A DNA stretch of 9,950 nt from the NCBI GenBank assembly GCA_021845705.1, contig JAJZVJ010000052.1:1-9950 (forward strand), given 5' to 3'. The notes under the pieces are model-generated. The model ran no database searches, had not been told where the DNA came from, and was given only the letters and a program-made list of their open reading frames with translations. Shown piece after piece: positions 1 through 5,904 of this stretch; positions within the stretch are counted from its first letter, which is position 1, and each line of letters opens with the position of its first letter. The DNA is from a bacterium. Lineage in GTDB: Bacteria > Elusimicrobiota > Elusimicrobia > Elusimicrobiales > UBA9959. Made by a program: the position numbers and the translations under genes.

Positions 1-11
1 CTTCCAGAATT

Positions 12-983
12 TTATTTTTCGCATGGTTCTTCCGGTTTAGGATCTATATCCTTTATAAAAGCTTCCGCTATTTGGGCCGTAAACCGGCCGCCGCCGCGGG
101 CTTTCAGGAAATAAGGTCCGGCCTCCGCTTTTTTGCCGAGGGCGTAAAGCGCCATGCCTTTCACCTCGGAAGCAAGCGGGTCTCTGCCGTCAGCGGCCAG
201 CTCCAGGTCGGCGGCGTCCATCGCCCTGCGCGGCAGCCCCCCCATCAGCAGGTAAAGCGCCCGTTCCAGACGCAGCTGCCTGGAAGGCGCTATCGCTATC
301 GCAGCTTCTATCGCCGACAAAGCCTTGTAATATTTCCCCTGCCCTGCGGCCACCCTGGCTTCGACCAGGCGCCAGACCGGCGAACCGGGCGCGGCGGACA
401 TCCCTTTGCCCGCTATGAAGAGGGCCTCGGACCAGTCGCGCTTGCGCAGCATGCAGAAAGCGTATTCTTTGAGCACGGCCGGGTCGAGGAAGTTCTGCAG
501 TATCACGGCGCGCGAGTAAAACTCCTTGGCCCGGGAAAGGAAACCGAGCTGCGCGTAGGCCCTGGCCAACCCCAGGTTAGCTTCCAGGTCGTCGGTCTTC
601 ACCGAAAGCACCTTAAGAAAAAGCGGCGCGGCGTTCTCCGGGAAACCGGCCTGGCCATAGATCAGCGCGAGCCTTGAAGTAAAAAGCAGGTTCTCCGGAT
701 ACAGGCCCAGGGCCAGCTTGTACAGGCTTATGGCCTTGTCCGGCGCGCCGTCGTATTCATAACAGCGCCCCATATAGCCGTACGCTTCTTCGCGCATTGC
801 CGCCGGGGGCTTTGCGTCGAGGAACCCGGCGGAGGACTCCAGCACGGAGGTGCAATCCGCGGCTTCGAAAGCGGAGCGCATTTTCGCCAGGCCGGCCGCG
901 GCTTCTTTTTCGGAGCCTCCGCCGAACAGGAAAGCCCCGGCCGGCGAGGGTAAAAAGAGCAGCATGGCGCATACCAGTTTCAT
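12..983 (-). CDS. TPR-repeat protein with signal peptide, probably periplasmic
   Basis: The 323-residue product has a hydrophobic N-terminus with a plausible signal-peptidase site after residue 17 (AGA|F), then mostly helical sequence that reads as about six tetratricopeptide repeats. The clearer units lie near residues 64-97, 98-131, 132-165, 166-199 and 202-235, with a weaker one near 269-300. TPR arrays are protein-binding scaffolds, so a periplasmic or envelope-attached adaptor is the likely role; no catalytic domain is visible. I chose the ATG at 983 because it shares an ATGA with the upstream patatin stop (TGA 982-980) and begins the signal peptide. The frame stays open to 1088, but that extension would run about 105 nt inside the patatin gene and bury the signal sequence. 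It is the last gene of the HAMP-TolC-patatin-TPR cassette. The stop is TAA at 14-12, and the remaining 11 nt of the window show no terminator. The partner protein is unknown. Confidence 0.85.
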   Translation of the reverse strand: MKLVCAMLLFLPSPAGAFLFGGGSEKEAAAGLAKMRSAFEAADCTSVLESSAGFLDAKPPAAMREEAYGYMGRCYEYDGAPDKAISLYKLALGLYPENLLFTSRLALIYGQAGFPENAAPLFLKVLSVKTDDLEANLGLARAYAQLGFLSRAKEFYSRAVILQNFLDPAVLKEYAFCMLRKRDWSEALFIAGKGMSAAPGSPVWRLVEARVAAGQGKYYKALSAIEAAIAIAPSRQLRLERALYLLMGGLPRRAMDAADLELAADGRDPLASEVKGMALYALGKKAEAGPYFLKARGGGRFTAQIAEAFIKDIDPKPEEPCEK

Positions 984-1993
984 AGTTTTGCCGCCAGCCG
1001 CGGGGCAGAAAATATCAGGAGCGCCTCGCGGGCCTCGTCCACGCGGCGGCTGGCTTCCACCAGCCCGGCTTCGCCCGCTTCCTCGCAACGGTCAAAATCC
1101 GCGATGGAGATATCCCCTACCTCCGGCTTTATCACGAAGCCTGCCCCTTTCTCCGCCGAAAGCGCCAGCAGGGAGCCGCGGATGTCTATAACCTGGAGAA
1201 GCGACATCAAAACGTTCTCCGGAAGGCGGCTGGAAGAGGTGCCGGTAACGCTGGCAAGCACCCAGTCCGCCCCCAGCTGCTTCGCCGCGTCTATCGGGAT
1301 AAAGTCCACCACGCCGCCGTCCACCAGGTAGCGGTGGCGGTACTGCACCGGCGCAAAAATACCGGGCAGGTTGGAGCTTGCCTTTACCGCAATGGCCAGC
1401 GGCCCCTCCGTGAAAATTATATTTTCCCCGGTACGCAGGTCCATGGCGGAACACGCGAAAGGTATTTTAAGTTTTTCAAAAGTGAGGCCGCCGAGGCGGC
1501 TCTCGATGAAGCGGTTAATGTATGTAGGTGTTATCAGGCTGTCGGTGATAAGAAGGCTTATCAGCTTGATGCTTTTAAAATCCCTGGAGATCTTGAGCTC
1601 CCTGGCGTCCCGCCCGAATTTCCAGATATCCTGCACTGTCGAGCCGGAGGCGTAGAGCGAGCCTATCACGGCCCCCATAGACGTGCCCGACACATAATCT
1701 ACCGGGAAACCGGCGTATTCCAGCGCCTCCAGGACGCCTGTGTGGGCGAAGCCGCGGGCGCCGCCGCCCGAAAGGGCCAGCCCCACGGAGGGGCGGGCCG
1801 GCGGCTTGGAGGAAGCCAGGCGCGTCCACATCGCGTCCCGAAGTATCTCGTCGTCGGTCTCGGTTCCGGCCGACGGCGCCGCCGGAGAACCATACTCCGC
1901 CGTACTGTACTGGATGGAAGAGTCTCCCACAGCGCCGGCGAAAGCCGGCGCCGCCGCCAGAATGAGGAACATGGTTCTGATCAAAAAAAGCAT
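980..1993 (-). CDS. Patatin-like phospholipase, exported (RssA/NTE-type catalytic domain)
   Basis: A 337-residue protein with the full patatin signature: oxyanion-hole glycine stretch GGGARG (residues 76-81), nucleophile elbow GTSMG with Ser105, and the DGG motif with catalytic Asp225. Patatins use this Ser-Asp dyad to release fatty acids from phospholipids or related acyl esters. The N-terminus is a signal peptide with a likely cut after residue 19 (AFA|G), followed by a roughly 45-residue Ser/Thr/Ala-rich linker, so the enzyme should act in the periplasm or at the outer membrane. It lacks the C-terminal beta-barrel of PlpD-type autotransporter patatins; the sequence ends shortly after the catalytic fold. 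ATG 1993 is taken as the start. ATG 1972 (Met8) would also leave a usable signal peptide, and neither has a clear ribosome-binding site. It overlaps the TPR gene by 4 nt (ATGA) and lies 59 nt after the TolC-like gene. The substrate is not evident. Confidence 0.92.
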   Translation of the reverse strand: MLFLIRTMFLILAAAPAFAGAVGDSSIQYSTAEYGSPAAPSAGTETDDEILRDAMWTRLASSKPPARPSVGLALSGGGARGFAHTGVLEALEYAGFPVDYVSGTSMGAVIGSLYASGSTVQDIWKFGRDARELKISRDFKSIKLISLLITDSLITPTYINRFIESRLGGLTFEKLKIPFACSAMDLRTGENIIFTEGPLAIAVKASSNLPGIFAPVQYRHRYLVDGGVVDFIPIDAAKQLGADWVLASVTGTSSSRLPENVLMSLLQVIDIRGSLLALSAEKGAGFVIKPEVGDISIADFDRCEEAGEAGLVEASRRVDEAREALLIFSAPRLAAKL

Positions 1994-2001
1994 ATCAGCT
2001 C

Positions 2002-2030
2002 AGCGTACCCGGACTAACTTTTGCGGTCAA
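2002..2030 (-). promoter_or_regulatory. Weak sigma-70-like promoter candidate before the patatin gene
   Basis: In the 59-nt gap between the TolC-like gene and the patatin gene, the minus strand reads TTGACC (2030-2025), a 17-nt spacer, then TACGCT (2007-2002). The -35 box matches the consensus at 5 of 6 positions, but the -10 matches at only 3 of 6. A transcript from here would start within a few nt of the 1993 ATG, which would fit better with a start at 1972. Read-through from the upstream gene is at least as likely. The rest of the gap shows no terminator. Confidence 0.2.
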
Positions 2031-2052
2031 AAAGCGAGAAAATATTTCACCG

Positions 2053-3336
2053 TCATTTCCCGAAGTCCCTGCCCTGCGCCCATTCCAGCCTTATGCGGGC
2101 GAGCAGCTGGTTATAAATCGCGTCCAGGGACCTTCTCTCAAGCTCGCAAAGCGCGCAAAGCGCGCGCAGCGCCGCCATGGAAGGCCGGGCGGAGCGCGAG
2201 GCCGCCTCGTAAGCCGCCTTCATTTTTTCGGTCTCGGCGCCGAGCTTCTCCGCTTCCGCCTGCCAGGAGACCGCGTCCCTGTGGGCCGAAATTATCTGGA
2301 AACCTATAGTGTCCTGGAGCTCCGCGCGCTTAAGCTCGCCCTGCCGCTGCTGGGCTTTGCGCTGCCGCACCTGGGTCCAGATGTCGTAGGAGAGCGGAAA
2401 ATGTATCGCTAAAGAAGCCAGCCAGTTGTTGGTCCTCACCGAATCATTGTCCGGGGAAGCGACCTTGTAGGCGTTCACGTCGTAGCTGGCCCCCAGGTAA
2501 ATGGTGGGATAGCGGCGGATCATGGCCATGTTGACCGCTATATCGTCCATCTGCGCCTTGTAGAGTTCGCTCTTAAGCTCGGAGCGCGCCTCCATGGCCG
2601 TGACCAGGCTGCGGCTGACGTCCGCGACCACAGGTAGCGTCTCGAAACTTCCTTCAATTTCCAGCTGGCAGCCGGGCTCGCGGTTGAGCACGCGGAGAAA
2701 GTCGGTGAACGCGGCCTCGGCCCCGCTTTCAGCCTGCTGCTCCCGGTCTGAAAGCCCGGAGAGGAGCATAGAGGCTTCAAGCTCTTCGAAAGCGTCTTTG
2801 CGCAGGGAGGCGTTAAGCGCGCGGGCACGGTCCAGCCAAAGACCGGAGGATTCCTTGAGGCGGCGCTGGTACAGCAGGGTGTAGAAAGCTTTCTTGGCGG
2901 CCAGCGCGGCTTCAGCCTTAACGGCCTCGAAATTGACCCTGGCCTGGTTCTGGGCGGTTTTAGCCAGCTTAAGGGTATTTGTATTTTTCCCGCCGGTATA
3001 CAGGGGCTGGAGCGCCTGGGCGCGCAGGGTATAGAGGTTGTCCCGCACACTGGGGTCCACGTAGCGGTCGCCCAGCTCCGGGCCCAGCAGGGCCGGGTAC
3101 CCTATATTGGCCCGCGTCATAGTGCCCGAAAGGGTCACCTGCGGCAGGGCCATGAAGCGGGCCTCCATGACGCGCTGCCTGGCGATGATGATATCCTGCT
3201 CCGCCTCCAGGGCGGCGGGACTGTTCTTTACGGCTATGGAGACCGCGTCGTCTATCGTGAGGGTTTCGCCGATCTTCTGGGCCGCGGCGGGCGCAGAAAG
3301 AAACGCCGCCGCCAGCGCGGCCGCAAGCAGTTTCAT
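2053..3336 (-). CDS. TolC-family outer-membrane efflux/secretion channel protein
   Basis: A 427-residue protein with a clear signal peptide (cut likely after residue 19, AAA|Q) and the two-repeat architecture of the outer-membrane efflux protein family. The first half starts at the LTIDDAVSIAVKNSPAALEA segment with a long helix, then a strand segment ALPQVTLSG. The second half repeats the pattern: a helix around SELKSELYKAQMDDIAV, a strand around RRYPTIYLGASYDV, and a long final coiled-coil. TolC-like proteins trimerise into a barrel plus periplasmic tunnel that exports drugs, proteins or lipids with an inner-membrane pump and adaptor. Neither partner is encoded here, so the pump must lie elsewhere or the channel serves the neighbouring genes. 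The length is slightly below or within the family range. The start is fixed by the ATGA overlap with the HAMP gene and by the signal peptide; the Shine-Dalgarno is weak, consistent with translational coupling. Two cysteines three residues apart (ALCALC, near the C-terminus) are unusual for an exported channel. Confidence 0.9.
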   Translation of the reverse strand: MKLLAAALAAAFLSAPAAAQKIGETLTIDDAVSIAVKNSPAALEAEQDIIIARQRVMEARFMALPQVTLSGTMTRANIGYPALLGPELGDRYVDPSVRDNLYTLRAQALQPLYTGGKNTNTLKLAKTAQNQARVNFEAVKAEAALAAKKAFYTLLYQRRLKESSGLWLDRARALNASLRKDAFEELEASMLLSGLSDREQQAESGAEAAFTDFLRVLNREPGCQLEIEGSFETLPVVADVSRSLVTAMEARSELKSELYKAQMDDIAVNMAMIRRYPTIYLGASYDVNAYKVASPDNDSVRTNNWLASLAIHFPLSYDIWTQVRQRKAQQRQGELKRAELQDTIGFQIISAHRDAVSWQAEAEKLGAETEKMKAAYEAASRSARPSMAALRALCALCELERRSLDAIYNQLLARIRLEWAQGRDFGK

Positions 3337-3878
3337 ATCTTGAATTTAGGCATTATTTCCGCAATTCTTTTACGCAGGGCCTCGGCCTTGTCCCCCATGC
3401 CGGCCGAAGCGGCCTCGGCACGGAATTTCTCGTATTCTTTGACCACTTCGTTCACCGAGGCGAGCATTTCATTGAAGCAGTCCTGCAGGTCAGTAAGCTG
3501 GTCGCCCTTGCGGAGGTACACTTTATGGGTCAGGTCGCCCTCGGCTACCGTCGCGCAGCTTTTTTCGAATTTAAAGATAGGGCCGGCCATGCGGTGGGAA
3601 ATGACGGCGGACACGATGATGACTATCACCATGTAAGTCACTATCTTTATGGCGAACAGCGGCGCCATTTCCTTGATTATGTCCAGCAGCGGCATCAGGT
3701 AAGGGTTCTCGTTCACCACCCTGGAAACCGTCCAGATGGCCTCAAGTCCGAAGACGATGAAGGCCAGCACCACGCTGGTCAGTATAAGCGCCATGTAATG
3801 GTACTGCAGGCGCTTTTTTATAAGGATGGTCTTGCGCTGGAACTGGGCCGGCGCCGCGGCCTGTTTGTTTTCGGTCAT
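3333..3878 (-). CDS. Small inner-membrane protein with HAMP domain and no output domain
   Basis: A 181-residue protein with a polar N-terminus, a first membrane segment at about residues 28-50, a short periplasmic loop of about 20 residues, a second membrane segment at about 73-95, then a HAMP domain at about 95-145 (MAGPIFKFEK, then AEGDL, then a second helix with FNEML). A short coiled tail ends at 181. HAMP domains normally carry signals from a periplasmic sensor to a kinase, cyclase or chemoreceptor tip. Here no such output domain follows, and the gene is not broken: its stop is inside an ATGA overlap with the TolC-like start. The ATG at 3878 is chosen because AAAGGAG lies 5 nt upstream; an in-frame TTG at 3893 is less likely. 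It could be a modulator of a partner protein or a structural membrane subunit of the envelope cassette. The function is not known. Confidence 0.85.
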   Translation of the reverse strand: MTENKQAAAPAQFQRKTILIKKRLQYHYMALILTSVVLAFIVFGLEAIWTVSRVVNENPYLMPLLDIIKEMAPLFAIKIVTYMVIVIIVSAVISHRMAGPIFKFEKSCATVAEGDLTHKVYLRKGDQLTDLQDCFNEMLASVNEVVKEYEKFRAEAASAGMGDKAEALRKRIAEIMPKFKI

Positions 3879-3883
3879 AAATG

Positions 3884-3890
3884 CTCCTTT
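3884..3890 (-). promoter_or_regulatory. Ribosome-binding site of the HAMP gene
   Basis: AAAGGAG on the minus strand, with a 5-nt spacer to the ATG at 3878. It is the strongest Shine-Dalgarno in the four-gene cassette, and it fixes the start over the upstream in-frame TTG at 3893. The downstream genes of the cassette have weak sites, which fits translation being initiated mainly here and coupled downstream. Confidence 0.8.
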
Positions 3891-3899
3891 CAAGAACTA

Positions 3900-3985
3900 A
3901 GAGTCGGGGGCCGGGGGCCGGGGGCCGGGAGCCGGGGCCGGGAAAAATTAATTCCGCGACTTTCGACTCAGGACTCCCGACTCTC
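3900..3985. repeat. Two heptanucleotide tandem arrays bounded by an inverted repeat
   Basis: This fills most of the gap between the phosphofructokinase and HAMP genes. On the plus strand the left array reads in 7-nt steps from 3901: GAGTCGG, GGGCCGG three times, GAGCCGG, then a 6-nt GGCCGG. An AT-rich spacer follows (about 3943-3957, containing AAAAATTAATT). The right array is four 7-nt units from 3958: GACTTTC, GACTCAG, GACTCCC, GACTCTC. The outermost units are complementary: AGAGTCGGG at 3900-3908 is the exact reverse complement of CCCGACTCT at 3976-3984, so the whole element can fold into a long hairpin in RNA. No T-run follows the stem on either strand, so it is not a classical terminator. 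It is not coding on the minus strand and begins about 10 nt upstream of the HAMP ribosome-binding site. Short 7-nt tandem repeats of this style are known as dispersed elements in cyanobacteria; any link is by analogy only. Confidence 0.85.
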
Positions 3986-3994
3986 AGGCCTCTT

Positions 3995-5029
3995 TTAAAA
4001 AAGTACTTCCATCACGTCGAACCATTCTTTGCTGACGGTCTTCAGTTCGCCGGTGGCTTTTTCCAGCGGCACGCCCACTATCTGGTTGCCGACCAGGGCG
4101 CTCATCATACCGAACTGCCCGGCGTGCACCAGGTCGGCGGCCTTCATACCCACACGGGTGGCGAGCATCCTGTCGAAAAGCGTGGGCGCCCCGCCGCGCT
4201 GCATATGGCCTATCACTGCGGTGCGCGTCTCTATGCCGGTGTTCTTCTCTATGAAAGAGGCTATGTGCTCGCCCATGCCGCGGTCCTTCAGGATGCGGTG
4301 GCCGAACTGGTCCAGCTGGTGCTTCAGATTATCCTCTCCCGCGGCGGGAAGTTCCGCCGCCTCGCTGGTGATGACCAGGGCGAAGCGCTTCCTGGCGTAG
4401 GAGGCCTTGATCTTCTTGATCATATCGGCGGTGTCTATTTTCCGCTCCGGGATACAGACGAAGTCCGCGGCCGTGGCGATGGCGGTATAAAGCGCCACCC
4501 AGCCGGCGTGCCGGCCCATGACTTCAAGGACCATCACGCGGTGATGGCTGGCGCCGGTGTCCATCAGCGACTGCGCGGCTTCCATGGCGCGCGTGACCGA
4601 AGTGTCGAAGCCGAAAGTGTAGTCCGTATTGTTCAGGTCGTTGTCCATGGTCTTGGGCACGCCTATGACGTTCAGCTTGTGGTCCCGGTACAGCTTGGTG
4701 GCCACGCCGAGGGTGTCGTCCCCGCCCATGGCGACCAGGGCGTGGAGGTCCAGCTTTTTAAAATTCTCAAGGCATCTCTGCACGCCGTTCTCTATTTTGA
4801 CCGGGTTGGTGCGGGAAGTGCCCAGCATCGTGCCGCCTTTCATCACGATATATTCCACGATATTCCTGTTGAGCGGGGTGGTATTCCCTTCGACAAGGCC
4901 CTTCCAGCCGTCGGCGAGGCCGACGCATTCGTAGCCGTGTTTCTCAGCCGCGTAGACGCAGCCGCGGATGGCCGGGTTAAGCCCGGGACAGTCGCCGCCC
5001 CCGGTAAGTATGCCGATCTTTTTTGCCAT
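3995..5029 (-). CDS. pfp: Phosphofructokinase, probably pyrophosphate-dependent
   Basis: A 344-residue PfkA-family enzyme that phosphorylates fructose 6-phosphate to fructose 1,6-bisphosphate in glycolysis. Visible motifs are the N-terminal GILTGGGDCPGLN loop (6-18), GGDD (102-105), PKTMDND (125-131) with the catalytic base Asp129, MGRHAGW (171-177) and GHMQRGG (274-280). In ATP-using enzymes such as E. coli PfkA the equivalent motifs are GGDGS and PGTIDND. Here the second Asp of GGDD and the Lys of PKT replace the two glycines that make room for ATP, the established mark of pyrophosphate-dependent or mixed-substrate enzymes. A pyrophosphate enzyme would run reversibly and serve both glycolysis and gluconeogenesis. 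The start ATG at 5029 has AAGGAG 6 nt upstream and leads straight into the nucleotide-binding strand. It lies 51 nt after the beta-barrel gene, so cotranscription is possible. ATP use cannot be excluded from sequence alone. Confidence 0.95.
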   Translation of the reverse strand: MAKKIGILTGGGDCPGLNPAIRGCVYAAEKHGYECVGLADGWKGLVEGNTTPLNRNIVEYIVMKGGTMLGTSRTNPVKIENGVQRCLENFKKLDLHALVAMGGDDTLGVATKLYRDHKLNVIGVPKTMDNDLNNTDYTFGFDTSVTRAMEAAQSLMDTGASHHRVMVLEVMGRHAGWVALYTAIATAADFVCIPERKIDTADMIKKIKASYARKRFALVITSEAAELPAAGEDNLKHQLDQFGHRILKDRGMGEHIASFIEKNTGIETRTAVIGHMQRGGAPTLFDRMLATRVGMKAADLVHAGQFGMMSALVGNQIVGVPLEKATGELKTVSKEWFDVMEVLF

Positions 5030-5035
5030 AATTTT

Positions 5036-5041
5036 CTCCTT
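5036..5041 (-). promoter_or_regulatory. Ribosome-binding site of the phosphofructokinase gene
   Basis: AAGGAG on the minus strand, 6 nt from the ATG at 5029. It is a strong site that confirms the start. The 51-nt gap upstream holds no clear promoter or terminator. Confidence 0.8.
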
Positions 5042-5080
5042 AAAATAAATCGCTCCTAAAACGCTTCTCCTGAACCTTAG

Positions 5081-5830
5081 CTAAAAGCTTGTGTTGTAGC
5101 GCATCTGCACTATGCGCTCCGCCTTGCGCGGGAAGCCGTTGGCGAACTTGTCGCTGCGCCCGATCTCCCGCATGCCCAGGTCCAGCTGGAAATACGGCGT
5201 AATATAAATGCGCGTCCCGGCGTTGAGCCTCTCGGGGTCGTCGGCGTGGAACAGGCTGTCGTATTCCAGCATGAACGCCACCTGGTCCTCTAGCGTGTAG
5301 TTAAGCCCGAGGAAGCCGAAAAGGTAGTTATTGTCGAAGTCGGGCACGTTAAAGCCGCCATGCAGGGCCAGCCCGGGAACGCCGACTTCTTTGGAGCAGG
5401 CCAGGTAAAGCCCTCTTCCTTTCTCGAGGTATTTCTTGTCGGCGGCGCTATAATAGTAACCCTGCCCGTCATAACCCACCGCCATGGCTGGAACGTAATA
5501 TCCGCCGTCGTAGAAACGGAATTTGACCTGTATCTCGGGGCGGCGCATCTTAACCCCGGAGTCGGACCCTATCAGCTTGTCCACGGACATGGAAGCCCCG
5601 AGGTTAAGCCGCTCCTGCACCCCGAAGTTAAGCCCGCCCAGCACCCCGCCGCCGGAGTAAAAGCGGGTCTTCAGCATAAAGCCGTAGTAGTCCAGTATCC
5701 CGGCCGTAGGTATATCTATCATTTCAACGTCCGGCAGGACCAGGGATTCCGCATTCTCCTTGTCTTTTGCGGCCAGCGCGGGGGCAGCCGCCAGAAGCAG
5801 TACAGCCAGCACGGAATATAGTTTTTTCAT
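5081..5830 (-). CDS. Predicted outer-membrane beta-barrel protein of unknown function
   Basis: A 249-residue protein with a textbook signal peptide (MKK start, hydrophobic core, cut likely after residue 20, ALA|A). The mature part alternates polar and hydrophobic residues in short strands rich in Tyr, Phe and Gly, such as YYGFMLKTRFYSGGGVLGGL, PEIQVKFRFYDGGYY and YITPYFQLDLGMREI. It ends in MRYNTSF, whose terminal Phe is the usual BAM-recognition signature of outer-membrane barrels. The segment after the signal peptide (DIPTAGILDYYG) and the glycine-rich first hairpin faintly recall YjbH-like barrel proteins linked to exopolysaccharide export, but I cannot assign it to that family. The size would suit a barrel of about 10-12 strands. 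The start has AAGGA 7 nt upstream. It lies 74 nt after the receiver gene and 51 nt before phosphofructokinase. The substrate, if it is a channel, is unknown. Confidence 0.82.
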   Translation of the reverse strand: MKKLYSVLAVLLLAAAPALAAKDKENAESLVLPDVEMIDIPTAGILDYYGFMLKTRFYSGGGVLGGLNFGVQERLNLGASMSVDKLIGSDSGVKMRRPEIQVKFRFYDGGYYVPAMAVGYDGQGYYYSAADKKYLEKGRGLYLACSKEVGVPGLALHGGFNVPDFDNNYLFGFLGLNYTLEDQVAFMLEYDSLFHADDPERLNAGTRIYITPYFQLDLGMREIGRSDKFANGFPRKAERIVQMRYNTSF

Positions 5831-5837
5831 CTTTCCT

Positions 5838-5842
5838 TCCTT
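5838..5842 (-). promoter_or_regulatory. Ribosome-binding site of the beta-barrel gene
   Basis: AAGGA on the minus strand with a 7-nt spacer to the ATG at 5830, followed by a second GGAAGG-like overlap. It supports the chosen start. The gap upstream to 5904 contains only a loose TAATAA-like -10 candidate with no matching -35, so I call no promoter there. Confidence 0.7.
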
Positions 5843-5904
5843 TGATTTTATTAAGCCGAACGACCGCGAAAGCCTTATTGCCGCGTTAAACGAGCCGCGC
5901 CCCG

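Noticed and set aside
984..1088. A longer N-terminus for the TPR protein starting at 1088
   Set aside because: The extra 35 residues are Arg/Gly/Pro-rich, overlap the patatin gene in another frame and would hide the signal peptide. The ATGA junction at 983 is a better start.
3881..5059. A 392-codon plus-strand open frame across the heptamer element and phosphofructokinase
   Set aside because: It is the antisense of a confident enzyme gene and its start runs through the G/C repeats. Its translation shows no domain.
5831..5904. A possible terminator or promoter between the receiver and the beta-barrel gene
   Set aside because: CGCG-type self-complementary bits and a TAATAA are present, but no stable stem with a T-run and no -35/-10 pair could be made.
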